Positions 33,557 through 42,306 of a DNA stretch of 64,000 bases are shown here, one piece after another; the first letter of the stretch is position 1; every line of letters begins with the position of its first letter. Source of the DNA: CAVTWH01 sp963850915 (GTDB taxonomy: Bacteria; Actinomycetota; Actinomycetes; Mycobacteriales; Micromonosporaceae); NCBI GenBank assembly GCA_963850915.1, contig CAWKND010000014.1:1-64000 (forward strand), read 5' to 3'. A model generated the notes under the pieces. The model did not search any database and had not been told where the DNA came from. It saw only the letters and a program-made list of their open reading frames with translations. The position numbers and the translations under genes were made by a program.

Positions 33557-34273
33557 ATGGAGCAGCGGCGAACGGTTGACCGGCGGCTGGTCCGGGACGT
33601 GCTGGCCATCTGTGTGGCCTCCGGCCTGGTGGCGGTCTCCTTCGGCGCGATCACCGTCGCGAGTGGACTGCCGTTCTGGGTGGTCCCCGCGATGTCGATC
33701 TTCGTTTTCGCCGGTGGCGCCCAGTTTCTCGCGGTCAGCCTGGTCGCCGCCGGTAACCCGGTCGCCGCGGTACTGGCCGGGTTGCTGCTCAATGCCCGGC
33801 ACCTGCCGTTCGGGATGAACGTGTCCGAGGCGGTCGGGAAGAGCTGGCCGGCCCGGTTGATCGGGAGTCACGTGCTGGTCGACGAGTCGACGGCCTTCGC
33901 GCTCGCCCAGACCGACCCGGCCCGGCGACGGGCGGCGTACTGGCTGACCGGGGTCGGCATATTCGTGCTGTGGAACCTGGGCAGCCTGGTCGGCGCAGTG
34001 ATCGGCAACGCGGTCGGTGACCCGAACGCGTTCGGGCTGGACGCGGCGTTCCCGGCCGCGCTGCTGGCGCTGATCCTGCCGAGCCTGCGCCAGCGCGAGC
34101 CGCGACGGGTGGCGGTACTCGGCGCGGGTGTCGCGGTACTCACCACGCCGGTACTCCCGGCCGGGCTGCCGGTACTCCTGGCGCTCAGCGGACTGGTCGC
34201 CGCGGTACGCCGGCGCCGCCCGGCCCCACCGGCGCCCGAGCGGGAGACGGAAACGGAGGAGGCGACATGTTGA
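33557..34273 (+). CDS. azlC: AzlC-family branched-chain amino acid exporter, large subunit
   Basis: 238 aa with about seven or eight membrane helices. Family features: SGLVAVSFGAITVASGLPFWVV, MSIFVFAGGAQFLAVSLVAAGN, LLLNARHLPFGMNVSEAVG and LIGSHVLVDESTAFAL. Works with AzlD to export branched-chain amino acids or analogues. The ATG at 33557 (MEQRRTVDRR) was preferred over the upstream open frame, which crosses the operator region. Overlaps azlD by 7 bp. Confidence 0.93.
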   Translation: MEQRRTVDRRLVRDVLAICVASGLVAVSFGAITVASGLPFWVVPAMSIFVFAGGAQFLAVSLVAAGNPVAAVLAGLLLNARHLPFGMNVSEAVGKSWPARLIGSHVLVDESTAFALAQTDPARRRAAYWLTGVGIFVLWNLGSLVGAVIGNAVGDPNAFGLDAAFPAALLALILPSLRQREPRRVAVLGAGVAVLTTPVLPAGLPVLLALSGLVAAVRRRRPAPPAPERETETEEATC

Positions 34274-34575
34274 TCGTGGTGATCGCTGTGCTGGCTGCGG
34301 GTACCTACAGCATCCGGCTGGGCGGCGTACTGCTGCACAACCGGCTGCGGCTACCCGAGCAACTGGCCAGGGTCTTGCCGCTGGCCGCCCTCGCACTCCT
34401 GGCGGCACTGATCGCCACGGCCGCGCTCACCCAGGACGGCGGCTTCGCCGGCTGGGCCCGCCCGGCCGGCGTACTGGCCGGGTTGGTGGCGGCCCTGTGC
34501 CGGCTGCCGTTCATCGCGGTGGTGATCATCGCGGCCACCACCACGGCCCTGCTCCGCCTGGCCGGCGTCGCGTGA
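34267..34575 (+). CDS. azlD: AzlD-family exporter, small subunit
   Basis: 102 aa, four membrane helices: MLIVVIAVLAAGTYSIRLGG, PLAALALLAALIATAAL, and a C-terminal pair ending PFIAVVIIAATTTALLRLAG. This is the usual small partner of AzlC. Its start lies within the end of azlC (7-bp overlap), so the two are translationally coupled. Confidence 0.92.
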   Translation: MLIVVIAVLAAGTYSIRLGGVLLHNRLRLPEQLARVLPLAALALLAALIATAALTQDGGFAGWARPAGVLAGLVAALCRLPFIAVVIIAATTTALLRLAGVA

Positions 34576-34581
34576 CGGGAG

Positions 34582-35196
34582 TCAGATCTCCTGACCGACC
34601 CGGACCTGCGGCTTGGGGATGCGCAGCCGGCGGATGCTGATGCTGCGCATGAGCACGTAGAAGAACAGGCCGCGCGCGCCCTGGCTCTCCTTGGGCAGCC
34701 GCTTCGCGACCAGCCCGCGTACCCGCCGGACGGTGAGGTAGGTGTCGGCGAGCGTGGCCAGGATGAGGAAGATCAGCATGCCGTTGGCGATCGACCGGAC
34801 CAGCTGCGGGAACACCCCGGTGGAGAAGGCCAGCACCCCGAAGAGGCCGAAGAACAGCACCGTCGCCACATTGAACCGGCTGTCCACGGCATCGCGGGCC
34901 AGCCGCCGGATCGGACCCTTGTCCTTGGCGAGCAGGTAACGCTCCTCGCCGGCCATCATTCCGCGGCGGCTCTCCTCGCGCGCGGTGCGCTGCCGGTCCC
35001 GGCTCTGCGCGGCGGCCGCCTTCTTGTCGGTGGGTACCGACACGGCGACGCGGCGGTTGGCCGACGGCCGCTTCGGCGTCGCCTCACCCTTTTTGGCGGT
35101 GAGCGCGCGGGGAACTGCCGATTTGACCTCAGCGGGGGTCTCCACCTCGACGGCCTGAGCGGCGGAGGCGGACTGACGACGGAAGAGCAGAGTCAC
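34582..35196 (-). CDS. DUF3043 membrane protein
   Basis: 204 aa. An N-terminal Lys/Arg-rich cytoplasmic region (KKGEATPKRPSANRRVAVSV, then RDRQRTAREESRRGMMAGEERYLLAKDKGP) precedes two membrane helices (about 125-143 and 150-168) and a basic tail (LYFYVLMRS-like, IRRLRIPKPQVRVG). This is the actinobacterial DUF3043 pattern; function unknown. GTG at 35196 (MTLLFRRQS) is taken as start. Convergent with azlD, 6 bp apart. Confidence 0.88.
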   Translation of the reverse strand: MTLLFRRQSASAAQAVEVETPAEVKSAVPRALTAKKGEATPKRPSANRRVAVSVPTDKKAAAAQSRDRQRTAREESRRGMMAGEERYLLAKDKGPIRRLARDAVDSRFNVATVLFFGLFGVLAFSTGVFPQLVRSIANGMLIFLILATLADTYLTVRRVRGLVAKRLPKESQGARGLFFYVLMRSISIRRLRIPKPQVRVGQEI

Positions 35197-35298
35197 CCGT
35201 GAAGGGTAGCCGATCCCGCGAGCGTTCCCTGGGTCACAACCGGTGTGGCTGGGGTACCCTGCCGGCCGACCACTCGGGCCGACCGGCATCCGTACCCG

Positions 35299-36642
35299 TC
35301 AGGGGCGCTCGGCGTGCGCGCCCAGCGCCGCGAGCTTGGCGTCGAAGTCCTCGTAGCCCCGGTTGATCAGGTTGACGCCGTAGACGTTCGAGGTGCCCTC
35401 GGCGGCCAGCGCGGCGATCAGGTGACTGAAGCCACCCCGCAGATCCGGGATGACCAGGTCGGCCGCGTGCAGTTTGGACGGGCCGGCGATCACCGCGGAG
35501 TGCTTGAAGTCGCGGCGGCCGAACCGGCAGGGGGTACCGCCGAGGCAGTCCCGGTAGACCTGGATGGTGGCGCCCATGGTGTTGAGCGCGTCGGTGTACC
35601 CGAAGCGCCGCTCGTAGACCGTCTCGTGCACGATCGACAGCCCGCGCGCCTGGGTCAGCGCGATGACCAGCGGCTGCTGCCAGTCGGTCATGAAACCGGG
35701 GTGTACGTCCGTCTCGATGGCGACCGGGCGCAGCTCGTCGCCCGGGTGCCAGAAGCGGATGCCGCCGGTGGGCGAGTCGTCCACCGAGAACGCGCCACCG
35801 ACAGCGGTGAAGACGTTGAGGAAGGTCATCATGTCGACCTGCCGGGCACCGCGAACCATGATGTCGCCCTTGGTGGCCAGCGCGGCACAGGCCCAGCTCG
35901 CCGCCTCCAACCGGTCCGGGATCGGGCGGTGGTCGTACCCGCGCAGCCGGGGTACCCCCTCGATCTCGATCACCCGGTCGGTGTGCACCTTGATGATCGC
36001 GCCCATCTTCTGCAGTACGCAGATCAGGTCGATGATCTCCGGCTCCACGGCGGCGTTGCGCAGCTCGGTGACGCCCTCGGCCCGGACAGCCGTGAGCAGT
36101 ACCTGCTCGGTGGCGCCCACGCTCGGGTACGGCAGCTCGAACTTGGTGCCGTGCAGCCCGTTCGGGGCGGTCAGGTGCAGCCCCTCGGGGGCCTTGTCGA
36201 CCACGGCGCCGAACTGGCGCAGCGCACCCAGGTGGAAGTCGATCGGCCGGTCGCCGATGTGGCAGCCGCCCAGGTCGGGGATGAACGCGTGGCCCAGCCG
36301 GTGCAGCAGCGGTCCGCAGAACAGGATCGGGATCCGGCTCGAACCGGCGTGCACGTTGATCTCGTCGACGTCGGCGCGCCCGACGTTGGTGGTGTCGAAG
36401 GAGAGGCTGCCGCCTTCCTCGGTGACCCGCACCCCGTGCAGCTCCAGCAGCCCGCGGACCACCTCGACGTCACGGATCTTCGGTACCCCGTGCAGCGTGC
36501 TGGGGGTGTCACCGAGCAGGGCCGCGACCATCGCCTTGGAGACGAGGTTCTTGGCGCCCCGGACCCGGATCTCGCCGTGCAGTGGCGCGCCGCCATGAAC
36601 GCGCAGGACGTCCTTGGCGGCCACGCTCGTCGAGTTGGTCAC
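35299..36642 (-). CDS. murA: UDP-N-acetylglucosamine 1-carboxyvinyltransferase MurA
   Basis: 447 aa, first committed enzyme of peptidoglycan synthesis, transferring enolpyruvate from PEP to UDP-GlcNAc. RVRGAKNLVSKAMVAALL holds the conserved Lys-Asn near residue 30; the mobile loop GGCHIGDRPIDFHLG (about 125) contains the catalytic Cys that fosfomycin alkylates; PDLRGGFSHLIAALAAEGTSNV near the C-terminus is a conserved segment. The Cys form predicts fosfomycin sensitivity at the target level, unlike mycobacterial MurA, which has Asp. ATG 36642, full length. Confidence 0.95.
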   Translation of the reverse strand: MTNSTSVAAKDVLRVHGGAPLHGEIRVRGAKNLVSKAMVAALLGDTPSTLHGVPKIRDVEVVRGLLELHGVRVTEEGGSLSFDTTNVGRADVDEINVHAGSSRIPILFCGPLLHRLGHAFIPDLGGCHIGDRPIDFHLGALRQFGAVVDKAPEGLHLTAPNGLHGTKFELPYPSVGATEQVLLTAVRAEGVTELRNAAVEPEIIDLICVLQKMGAIIKVHTDRVIEIEGVPRLRGYDHRPIPDRLEAASWACAALATKGDIMVRGARQVDMMTFLNVFTAVGGAFSVDDSPTGGIRFWHPGDELRPVAIETDVHPGFMTDWQQPLVIALTQARGLSIVHETVYERRFGYTDALNTMGATIQVYRDCLGGTPCRFGRRDFKHSAVIAGPSKLHAADLVIPDLRGGFSHLIAALAAEGTSNVYGVNLINRGYEDFDAKLAALGAHAERP

Positions 36643-36848
36643 GCAGATCCTCCAGCGCTGGAGCGGAACGGGGAACAGTCAGGGGGTCACTCCGCGTAGC
36701 GGGCGGGCCCTGGTCTGTGGGGGCAGAAGCCGGGCTCGAACCTACCGCCGAGTACTCGCGAGCGCAGCATAGCCGCAAACCTTGGGTGATGTACCCCACA
36801 GGATGTGCGAGTGTCGGAAACTACGCAGCGTAGCGAGCCGGCGACTCG

Positions 36849-38048
36849 CTACGGCAGGGCGAGCATCCGGTCGAGTGCCGCGCGGGCGTACCGGGTGGTG
36901 TGCGGATCCACCGTGATCTGGTTGGGTACCCGCCCGGCAACCAGCTCCTCGAGTGCCCAGACGAGGTGTGGCAGATCGATGCGGTTCATCGTGGAGCAGT
37001 AGCACACGGTCTGCTCCAGGAAGCTGATCTGCTTGTCGGGGTGGGCGTTTGCCAAGCGGCGTACCAGATTCAGCTCTGTCCCGATGGCCCACGCCGAACC
37101 GGCCGGCGCCGCCTCGATCGTCCGGATGATGTATTCCGTGGAGCCCACGTAGTCGGCCGCCGTCACCACCTCGTACTTGCACTCGGGGTGTACCAGCACG
37201 TTCACCCCCGGTACCCGCGCCCGGACCGCCTCGACGTTGGCCAGCGTGAACCGCCCGTGTACCGAGCAGTGCCCGCGCCACAGGATCACCTTCGCCGCCC
37301 GCAGCTGCTCCTCGGTCAGCCCGCCGCTGGGCTTGTGCGGGTCCCACAGCACGCACTCGTCGAGGGAGAGCCCGAGCTCCAGGACGGCGGTGTTGCGCCC
37401 GAGGTGCTGATCGGGAAGGAAAAGAACCTTCTGCCCGATCCCCCCGGTTGCGCTGAAGGACCATTCCAGGGCGCGCTTGGCGTTGGAGGAGGTACACACC
37501 ACGCCACCGCGCTCGCCGACGAAGCCCTTGATGTCGGCCGAGGAGTTCATGTAGGTCACCGGTACGGTCAGCTCGGCGATGCCCAGCTCGACCAGCCGGT
37601 CCCAGGCCGCCTCCACCTGGGAGAGCACCGCCATGTCGGCCATCGAGCAGCCGGCCCCGAGGTCGGGCAGGATGACCTTCTGCGCGGCGCCGGTGAGGAT
37701 GTCGGCGCTCTCGGCCATGAAGTGCACGCCGCAGAAGACGATGAACTCGGCGTCCGGCCGGCCGGCCGCGTCCCGGGCCAGCTTGAACGAGTCGCCGGTC
37801 ACGTCGGCGAACTGGATCACTTCGTCGCGCTGGTAGTGGTGGCCCAGGACGAAGACCCGGCTGCCCAGCGCCGCCTTGGCCGCGGTCGCCCGGGCCACCA
37901 GGGTCGGATCGCTCGGGGCGGGCAGGTCACCCGGGCACTCGACGCCGCGCTCCGACCCGGGGTCGCTACCCCGGCCGAGCAGCAGCAGCGCAGTGGCTGT
38001 CGCCGAGGGCTCTACGAAGCCTGCCTTGGATTCGATGCCAGTCGTCAC
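36849..38048 (-). CDS. nadA: Quinolinate synthase NadA
   Basis: 399 aa 4Fe-4S enzyme that condenses iminoaspartate with dihydroxyacetone phosphate to quinolinate in NAD synthesis. The three cluster cysteines lie in GAGCSMADM, VHPECKYEVV and EQTVCYCSTMNR. VLGHHYQRDEVIQFAD is the conserved N-terminal part; CGVHFMAESADIL and PHKPSGGLT also fit. GTG at 38048 (MTTGIESKAG) is the likely start; upstream frame overlaps the divergent glycerate kinase. nadB and nadC are not in the window. Confidence 0.95.
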   Translation of the reverse strand: MTTGIESKAGFVEPSATATALLLLGRGSDPGSERGVECPGDLPAPSDPTLVARATAAKAALGSRVFVLGHHYQRDEVIQFADVTGDSFKLARDAAGRPDAEFIVFCGVHFMAESADILTGAAQKVILPDLGAGCSMADMAVLSQVEAAWDRLVELGIAELTVPVTYMNSSADIKGFVGERGGVVCTSSNAKRALEWSFSATGGIGQKVLFLPDQHLGRNTAVLELGLSLDECVLWDPHKPSGGLTEEQLRAAKVILWRGHCSVHGRFTLANVEAVRARVPGVNVLVHPECKYEVVTAADYVGSTEYIIRTIEAAPAGSAWAIGTELNLVRRLANAHPDKQISFLEQTVCYCSTMNRIDLPHLVWALEELVAGRVPNQITVDPHTTRYARAALDRMLALP

Positions 38049-38118
38049 GCCCCCAATCGTCCCACAGCGCCGGTACCCGCCCGGTTTGCAGCAACGTGAC
38101 GTGCGAGACTCGGCCACC

Positions 38119-39243
38119 GTGCGGGTACTGATCTGTCCGGACAAGTTCGCCGGGACGTTGAGCGCGGTCGAGGTGGCCCAGGCGGTGGCCGAGGGCTGGG
38201 CCCAGGGCGCCCCGGGCGACGTGGTCGAGTGCCGTCCACTGGCCGACGGCGGGCCGGGCTTCCTCGATGTGGTGCAGGCCGCGGTCGGCGGCGACCGGAC
38301 GGGGGTACCGGCGGTGGATCCACTGGGCCGCCCGGTCACCGCCGAGCTGCTCCGGGTGGGGCACACGGTCTACCTGGAGAGCGCGCAGACCTGCGGGCTT
38401 GACCTGCTGGCCCCGGCCGAACGTGACCCGCGGATCACCACGTCGTACGGGCTCGGGGTACTCATCGCGGCGGCGGTGGAGGCTGGGGCGGCCGAGATCG
38501 TGGTGGGGCTGGGCGGCTCGGGTACCAACGACGCGGGCGCGGGCCTCCTCGCCGCCCTGGACGCCGCCCCACTGGACGCGGCCGGGTACGCCCTGCCCTA
38601 CGGCGGTGCCGCGCTCCTGCAGTGCACAGCTCTCGGCGGCGTACCCCGGCTGCGCGGCGTACGCCTCGTCGCCGCCACCGACGTGACCTCCCCGCTGACC
38701 GGCATCTACGGCGCGAGCGCGGTCTTCGGGCCGCAGAAGGGGGCCGACCGGGCGGCGGTACTCCTGCTCGACTCCGCTCTCACCCGGTTCGGCCAGGTGC
38801 TGCAGGCGCTCCCGGAGTGCCCACCCGGCCTGGCTGAGCTGCCGGGCGCGGGCGCGGCCGGCGGGCTCGGCGCGGCGCTGCTGGCGCTGGGCGGCACCGT
38901 GGTCTCGGGAATCGGGCTGGTCCGCGAGCTGACCGGGCTGGACGCCGCGATCGAGGCGGCCGATCTGGTGATCACCGGCGAGGGCAGCTTCGACGACCAG
39001 TCGCTGCGCGGCAAGGTGGTCGGCGGGGTGGCCGGCGCCGCCCGTGACCTCGGGCTGCCGTGCCTGGTGGTGTGCGGGCGCTCGACGGCCGGCCGGCGGG
39101 AGTCGATGGCCGCCGGGGTGACCGAGGTGTACCCACTTGTCCAGCACTTCGGCTCGATCGAGGACGCCATGTCCCGCCCGGCCGAGGGGCTGGCAGCGAT
39201 CGGCCACCGGCTCGCCGGCCAGTGGTCGCGCCCCGCCGGGTGA
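38119..39243 (+). CDS. Glycerate kinase, GckA/GarK type
   Basis: 374 aa. RVLICPDKFAGTLSAVEVAQAVAEGW at the N-terminus, RPLADGGPGFLDVV (about 37-52), TTSYGLGVLIAAAVEAGAAEIVVGLGGSGTNDAGAGLL (about 110-145) and LVITGEGSFDDQSLRGKVVGGVA (about 285-310) are the family signature. Phosphorylates glycerate to 2-phosphoglycerate (or 3-phosphoglycerate in some clades). GTG 38119 is in frame with the conserved VRVLICPDK start. Divergent from nadA, 70 bp apart. Confidence 0.93.
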   Translation: MRVLICPDKFAGTLSAVEVAQAVAEGWAQGAPGDVVECRPLADGGPGFLDVVQAAVGGDRTGVPAVDPLGRPVTAELLRVGHTVYLESAQTCGLDLLAPAERDPRITTSYGLGVLIAAAVEAGAAEIVVGLGGSGTNDAGAGLLAALDAAPLDAAGYALPYGGAALLQCTALGGVPRLRGVRLVAATDVTSPLTGIYGASAVFGPQKGADRAAVLLLDSALTRFGQVLQALPECPPGLAELPGAGAAGGLGAALLALGGTVVSGIGLVRELTGLDAAIEAADLVITGEGSFDDQSLRGKVVGGVAGAARDLGLPCLVVCGRSTAGRRESMAAGVTEVYPLVQHFGSIEDAMSRPAEGLAAIGHRLAGQWSRPAG

Positions 39244-39404
39244 TCCATCCCACCCGACCGCCGGGGGCAGTTGGTGGTATCCGGGCAAGTCCGTGGCACC
39301 ATGGGAATGTCGTCCGGTGCGGCTAGCGTTGCCACGGGACGAGACCGATCATCGAGGTCGCCTCACCAGGGGCGTGACTTCACGAGCACCGCGGGAGCAG
39401 AACC

Positions 39405-39776
39405 GTGACCGTTAGCCAGAGCGAGCAGCAGCAGGAACAGACCACCGTTGTCCTCACCGCGTTCGCCGCGGAGAAGGTCAAGGCCCTGCTCGACCAGGAA
39501 GGCCGTGACGACCTGCGTCTTCGGGTCGCGGTGCAGCCCGGCGGCTGCTCCGGTCTGCGTTACCAGCTGTTCTTCGACGAGCGCTCGCTCGAGGGCGACG
39601 TCGTCACCGACTTCCCGACCGGCGACGGCGCGGTCGGCGTAGTGGTCGACCGGATGAGCGCGCCCTACCTGTCCGGTGCCACGATCGACTTCGCGGACCG
39701 GATCGACGCACAGGGCTTCACCATCGACAACCCCAACGCCGGCGGCTCGTGCGCCTGCGGCGACTCTTTCCACTGA
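39405..39776 (+). CDS. erpA: Iron-sulfur cluster insertion protein ErpA (A-type carrier)
   Basis: 123 aa. A-type carrier delivering Fe-S clusters to target proteins such as NadA, LipA or the Rieske protein. Three conserved Cys: one in VQPGGCSGLRYQLFF (about residue 46) and two in the C-terminal SCACGDSF. Starts at GTG 39405 with GGGAG upstream (around 39391). Followed by two hairpins. Confidence 0.93.
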   Translation: MTVSQSEQQQEQTTVVLTAFAAEKVKALLDQEGRDDLRLRVAVQPGGCSGLRYQLFFDERSLEGDVVTDFPTGDGAVGVVVDRMSAPYLSGATIDFADRIDAQGFTIDNPNAGGSCACGDSFH

Positions 39777-39793
39777 TCAACTGATCATCGGCT

Positions 39794-39814
39794 GAGCCGC
39801 CCATCCGGCGGCTC
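39794..39814 (+). terminator. Hairpin after erpA
   Basis: GAGCCGCC (39794-39801) pairs with GGCGGCTC (39807-39814), 5-nt loop, 17 bp past the erpA stop. Confidence 0.65.
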
Positions 39815-39822
39815 GGCGCATG

Positions 39823-39859
39823 CGAGCGGGCAGAACCCATGATGGGTGCTGCCCGCTCG
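39823..39859 (+). terminator. Second, stronger hairpin after erpA
   Basis: CGAGCGGGCAG (39823-39833) pairs with 39849-39859; inside, ACCCAT (39835-39840) pairs with ATGGGT (39842-39847) around a one-base apex, with one mismatch between the two helices. Very stable; followed by TTGCTGT. From here to the CHAP gene start (39860-40114) I see no coding region or known riboswitch class. Confidence 0.8.
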
Positions 39860-40114
39860 TTGCTGTCCGCTCGCTGCGGGATCGCCCGGCACGAGGGCGA
39901 GCCACGCAGCAGGGCGGGCGGCGCGGCTGCCGGTCGGGAAAGTGCCGGGGGTACCCGGCGAATGGTGGTTGCGGGGCAGGTCAGCCCGGGTCGAGGACCG
40001 GCAGTTCCGCGCGGAGATCTGAGGTAGTACCGGCATCAACGGTGATCGCTAGCTTCATCGCACCTGATCGACGGGGTCCACCCGCCGCAGGTGAACCCAC
40101 TGGAGGGGTACCCG

Positions 40115-40894
40115 ATGAAGCTGCTCCGTTTGCGCCGCAACGCATCGCGCCCGAGCCCAAGCCCGAGCCCAAGCCCAAGCCCGAGTCCGAGTCCGAGCCC
40201 GAGCCCGAACCGCTGGTCGGCCCGGCGCCGGACCCGGGCCGGACTGGTGGCGCTGCTCGCGCTCGCCGTTCAGTTCAGCGTGCTGGGCCTGGCCAGCCCG
40301 GCACACGCCCAGCTACCACCGCCCGGGGGTGGCGGTACCAGCCCGTTGAACACCAAGGTGGTCAGCGTCGCCAAGACCGAGCTGGCCAACACCAGCCGGG
40401 GCAGGCCGACCACGTCGGTGGGCGGGGCGGAGTGCAACTTCTACACCTACCACTGGAACCAGTCGACGACGTCGGGCTGCCCGAGCGGTACCCGGGCGGG
40501 GAACTGGTGTGCCGACTTCGTCTGGTACGTGTTCCAGCAGTCCGGTGCCTCGCTCGCCAAGCGCAGTGGCTGGGCCGACTCCTTCCGCCAGTACCCGGAC
40601 GGCTCGTCGACCACGAACGGCAGCGCCTTCCGGGCCAGTAAGCACCACGGGGGTACGTACGTGCCCAGCCCCGGGGACGTGGTCACCTTCGACTGGAACC
40701 CGGACTCCACCATCGGCGGTACCGACTCCGACGGCACCCCGGACATCGACCACGTGGGCATCGTCATCGCGGTGACCAGCACGACGATCACCACGATCGA
40801 GGGCAACTCGGGCAGCGCCGGGATCACCGGGCAACACAGCTACAGCCAGACCGACACGGAAATCGAGGGGTACACCATCCCCCTGTACGCCTAA
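40115..40894 (+). CDS. Secreted CHAP-domain protein with Ser-Pro tract before the signal peptide
   Basis: 259 aa. GGAGGGG at 40102-40108 lies 6 nt before ATG 40115. The cytoplasmic N-region is long: RLRRNAS, about ten Ser-Pro pairs (residues 12-31), RRRTRAG, then the hydrophobic signal core LVALLALAVQFSVLGLA and cleavage near AHA-Q. The mature part is a CHAP amidase/peptidase-like domain (about 85-259): catalytic Cys in GNWCADFVWYVFQQSG and His in DIDHVGIVIAV, plus EGNSG. Predicted to cut peptidoglycan stem peptides or cross-links. A 23-bp tandem repeat begins over its stop codon. Confidence 0.88.
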   Translation: MKLLRLRRNASRPSPSPSPSPSPSPSPSPSPNRWSARRRTRAGLVALLALAVQFSVLGLASPAHAQLPPPGGGGTSPLNTKVVSVAKTELANTSRGRPTTSVGGAECNFYTYHWNQSTTSGCPSGTRAGNWCADFVWYVFQQSGASLAKRSGWADSFRQYPDGSSTTNGSAFRASKHHGGTYVPSPGDVVTFDWNPDSTIGGTDSDGTPDIDHVGIVIAVTSTTITTIEGNSGSAGITGQHSYSQTDTEIEGYTIPLYA

Positions 40895-40954
40895 AAGCGA
40901 TCCCGCCGGACGCCTAAAAGCGATCCCGCCGGACGCCTAAAAGCGATCCCGCCC
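40888..40954. repeat. 23-bp tandem repeat, three copies, across the CHAP stop codon
   Basis: CGCCTAAAAGCGATCCCGCC plus GGA begins at 40888, 40911 and 40934; the third copy is complete for 20 of 23 bases. The first copy contains the stop codon TAA (40892-40894) of the CHAP gene, so the unit is part coding, part non-coding. The transcription terminator follows directly. Confidence 0.95.
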
Positions 40955-40993
40955 GTATCCCACTCGTGCCCGCCCGGCGTACGAGTGGGATAC
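40955..40993 (+). terminator. Terminator after the CHAP gene
   Basis: Perfect 13-bp stem, GTATCCCACTCGT (40955-40967) with its complement (40981-40993), 13-nt loop, beginning right after the last tandem repeat. Confidence 0.78.
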
Positions 40994-41073
40994 GAGGCGG
41001 TCGCCGGCGAGCGCGGGTACGCTGACGGGTCCGAGGGCGCGCCGCCGGGCGACCGTACACCGTTGAGGTAGGC

Positions 41074-42057
41074 ATGAAGATCGCAGTCACCGGGTCGATC
41101 GCGACCGACCACCTGATGCATTTTCCGGGCCGCTTCGCCGACCAGTTGCTCGCCGACCAGCTGCACAACGTGTCGCTCTCCTTCCTGGTAGATGACCTGG
41201 TGGTACGGCGCGGCGGGATCGCGGCGAACATCGCCTTCGGGATGGGGCTGCTCGGCCTGCGCCCGGCGCTGGTCGGCGCGGTCGGTGCCGACTTCGCCGA
41301 CTACCGCTCCTGGCTGGAGCGGCACGGCGTGGACTGCGACTCGGTACACGTGAGCGCGGTCGCGCACACCGCCCGGTTCGTGTGCACCACGGACGAGGAC
41401 ATGTGCCAGATCGCGTCGTTCTACGCGGGGGCGATGTCCGAGGCGCGCCAGATCGAGCTGCTGCCGGTCGCCGACCGGCTGGGCGGCCTGGACCTGGTGC
41501 TGGTCAGCGCCAACGATCCGGCCGCGATGCTGCGGCACACCCAGGAGAGCCGGGACCGGGGGTACGCCTTCGTCGCCGACCCGTCCCAGCAGCTGGCCCG
41601 GATGTCCGGCGAGGACGCCAGCCAGCTGATCGACGGAGCCACTTTCCTGCTGAGCAACGCCTACGAGAAGGAGCTGCTGGAGGCGAAGACCGGGCTGTCC
41701 GACGCCGAGGTACTCGAGCGGGTACAGATCCGGGTCACCACGCTCGGCAAGAACGGCGTGGCGATCACCGGCCGGGGCATGGACCCGATCCACGTACCGG
41801 TCGCCCGGGTCGGCGAGGCGTTCGACCCCACGGGCGTCGGCGACGGCTTCCGCGCCGGCTTCTTCACCGCCCGCTCCTGGGGCCTCGGGCTGGAGCGCTG
41901 TGCCCAGGTCGGTGCGCTGCTCGCCGCGCTGGTCCTGGAGACCGTGGGTACCCAGGAATATCAGGTGCGCTCGGACGAGTTCGGCAAGCGGCTGGCCGAG
42001 TCGTACGGCGACGACGCGGCTGCCGAGGTCATCCCGTTCCTGCCCGCCTCGCTGTAG
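41074..42057 (+). CDS. PfkB-family carbohydrate kinase, probable adenosine kinase
   Basis: 327 aa ribokinase fold. MKIAVTGSIATDHLMHFPG and VRRGGIAANIAFGMGLLG (N-terminal substrate-binding GG motif), and the ATP/anion-hole motif FDPTGVGDGFRAGFF (about 248-262) with the catalytic Asp. It matches the protein annotated cbhK/adoK (Rv2202c) in mycobacteria, which acts as an adenosine kinase; that assignment is by recalled similarity and gene neighbourhood. Starts ATG 41074. Confidence 0.88.
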   Translation: MKIAVTGSIATDHLMHFPGRFADQLLADQLHNVSLSFLVDDLVVRRGGIAANIAFGMGLLGLRPALVGAVGADFADYRSWLERHGVDCDSVHVSAVAHTARFVCTTDEDMCQIASFYAGAMSEARQIELLPVADRLGGLDLVLVSANDPAAMLRHTQESRDRGYAFVADPSQQLARMSGEDASQLIDGATFLLSNAYEKELLEAKTGLSDAEVLERVQIRVTTLGKNGVAITGRGMDPIHVPVARVGEAFDPTGVGDGFRAGFFTARSWGLGLERCAQVGALLAALVLETVGTQEYQVRSDEFGKRLAESYGDDAAAEVIPFLPASL

Positions 42058-42069
42058 TCAGCGGCCGGG

Positions 42070-42306
42070 TCAGGCGATCCGGCGCACGTCGAAGGTGTCC
42101 GGCTGCGGGCTGCCCAGGTACTCCTGGCCGCGCAGCCGGCACCAGGCCGGGATGTCGTTCGCGGCGGCCGGATCGTCGGCGAGTACCCGCAGTACCGCGC
42201 CCAGCGTGAGCCCGGGCAGCCGGCGGGCCAGCGCGATCACCGGTAGGGGACAGCGCTGACCCCGGCAGTCGAGTACCTCGACCCGCTCCGATCCGGCCTC
42301 TGTCAC
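42070..42306 (-). CDS. TusA/SirA-like sulfur carrier
   Basis: 78 aa. EVLDCRGQRCPLPVIALARRL is the TusA pattern, with the sulfur-carrying Cys in RCPLP. The C-terminal GQEYLGSPQPDTFDVRRI is extended relative to E. coli TusA. GTG 42306 overlaps the stop of the cysteine desulfurase gene by 4 bp, so the two are translationally coupled and presumably form a sulfur relay: desulfurase persulfide to this carrier. Confidence 0.88.
   Translation of the reverse strand: MTEAGSERVEVLDCRGQRCPLPVIALARRLPGLTLGAVLRVLADDPAAANDIPAWCRLRGQEYLGSPQPDTFDVRRIA

Noticed and set aside
36715..36801. tRNA-like segment upstream of murA: on the minus strand GGTTCGAGCCC followed by a CCCCCA end, and an 8-bp inverted repeat (CTGTGGGG/CCCCACAG) 87 nt apart.
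   Set aside because: The T-stem has a mismatch, the 8-bp repeat is out of register with the T-arm, and I cannot form D and anticodon arms. At most an old tRNA 3' fragment or integration scar; tRNAscan-SE or Infernal would decide.
39860..40114. Possible c-di-AMP (ydaO) riboswitch upstream of the secreted CHAP gene, common in actinomycetes.
   Set aside because: I could not find the conserved ydaO core elements; only terminator hairpins are clear. A covariance search (RF00379) would settle it.
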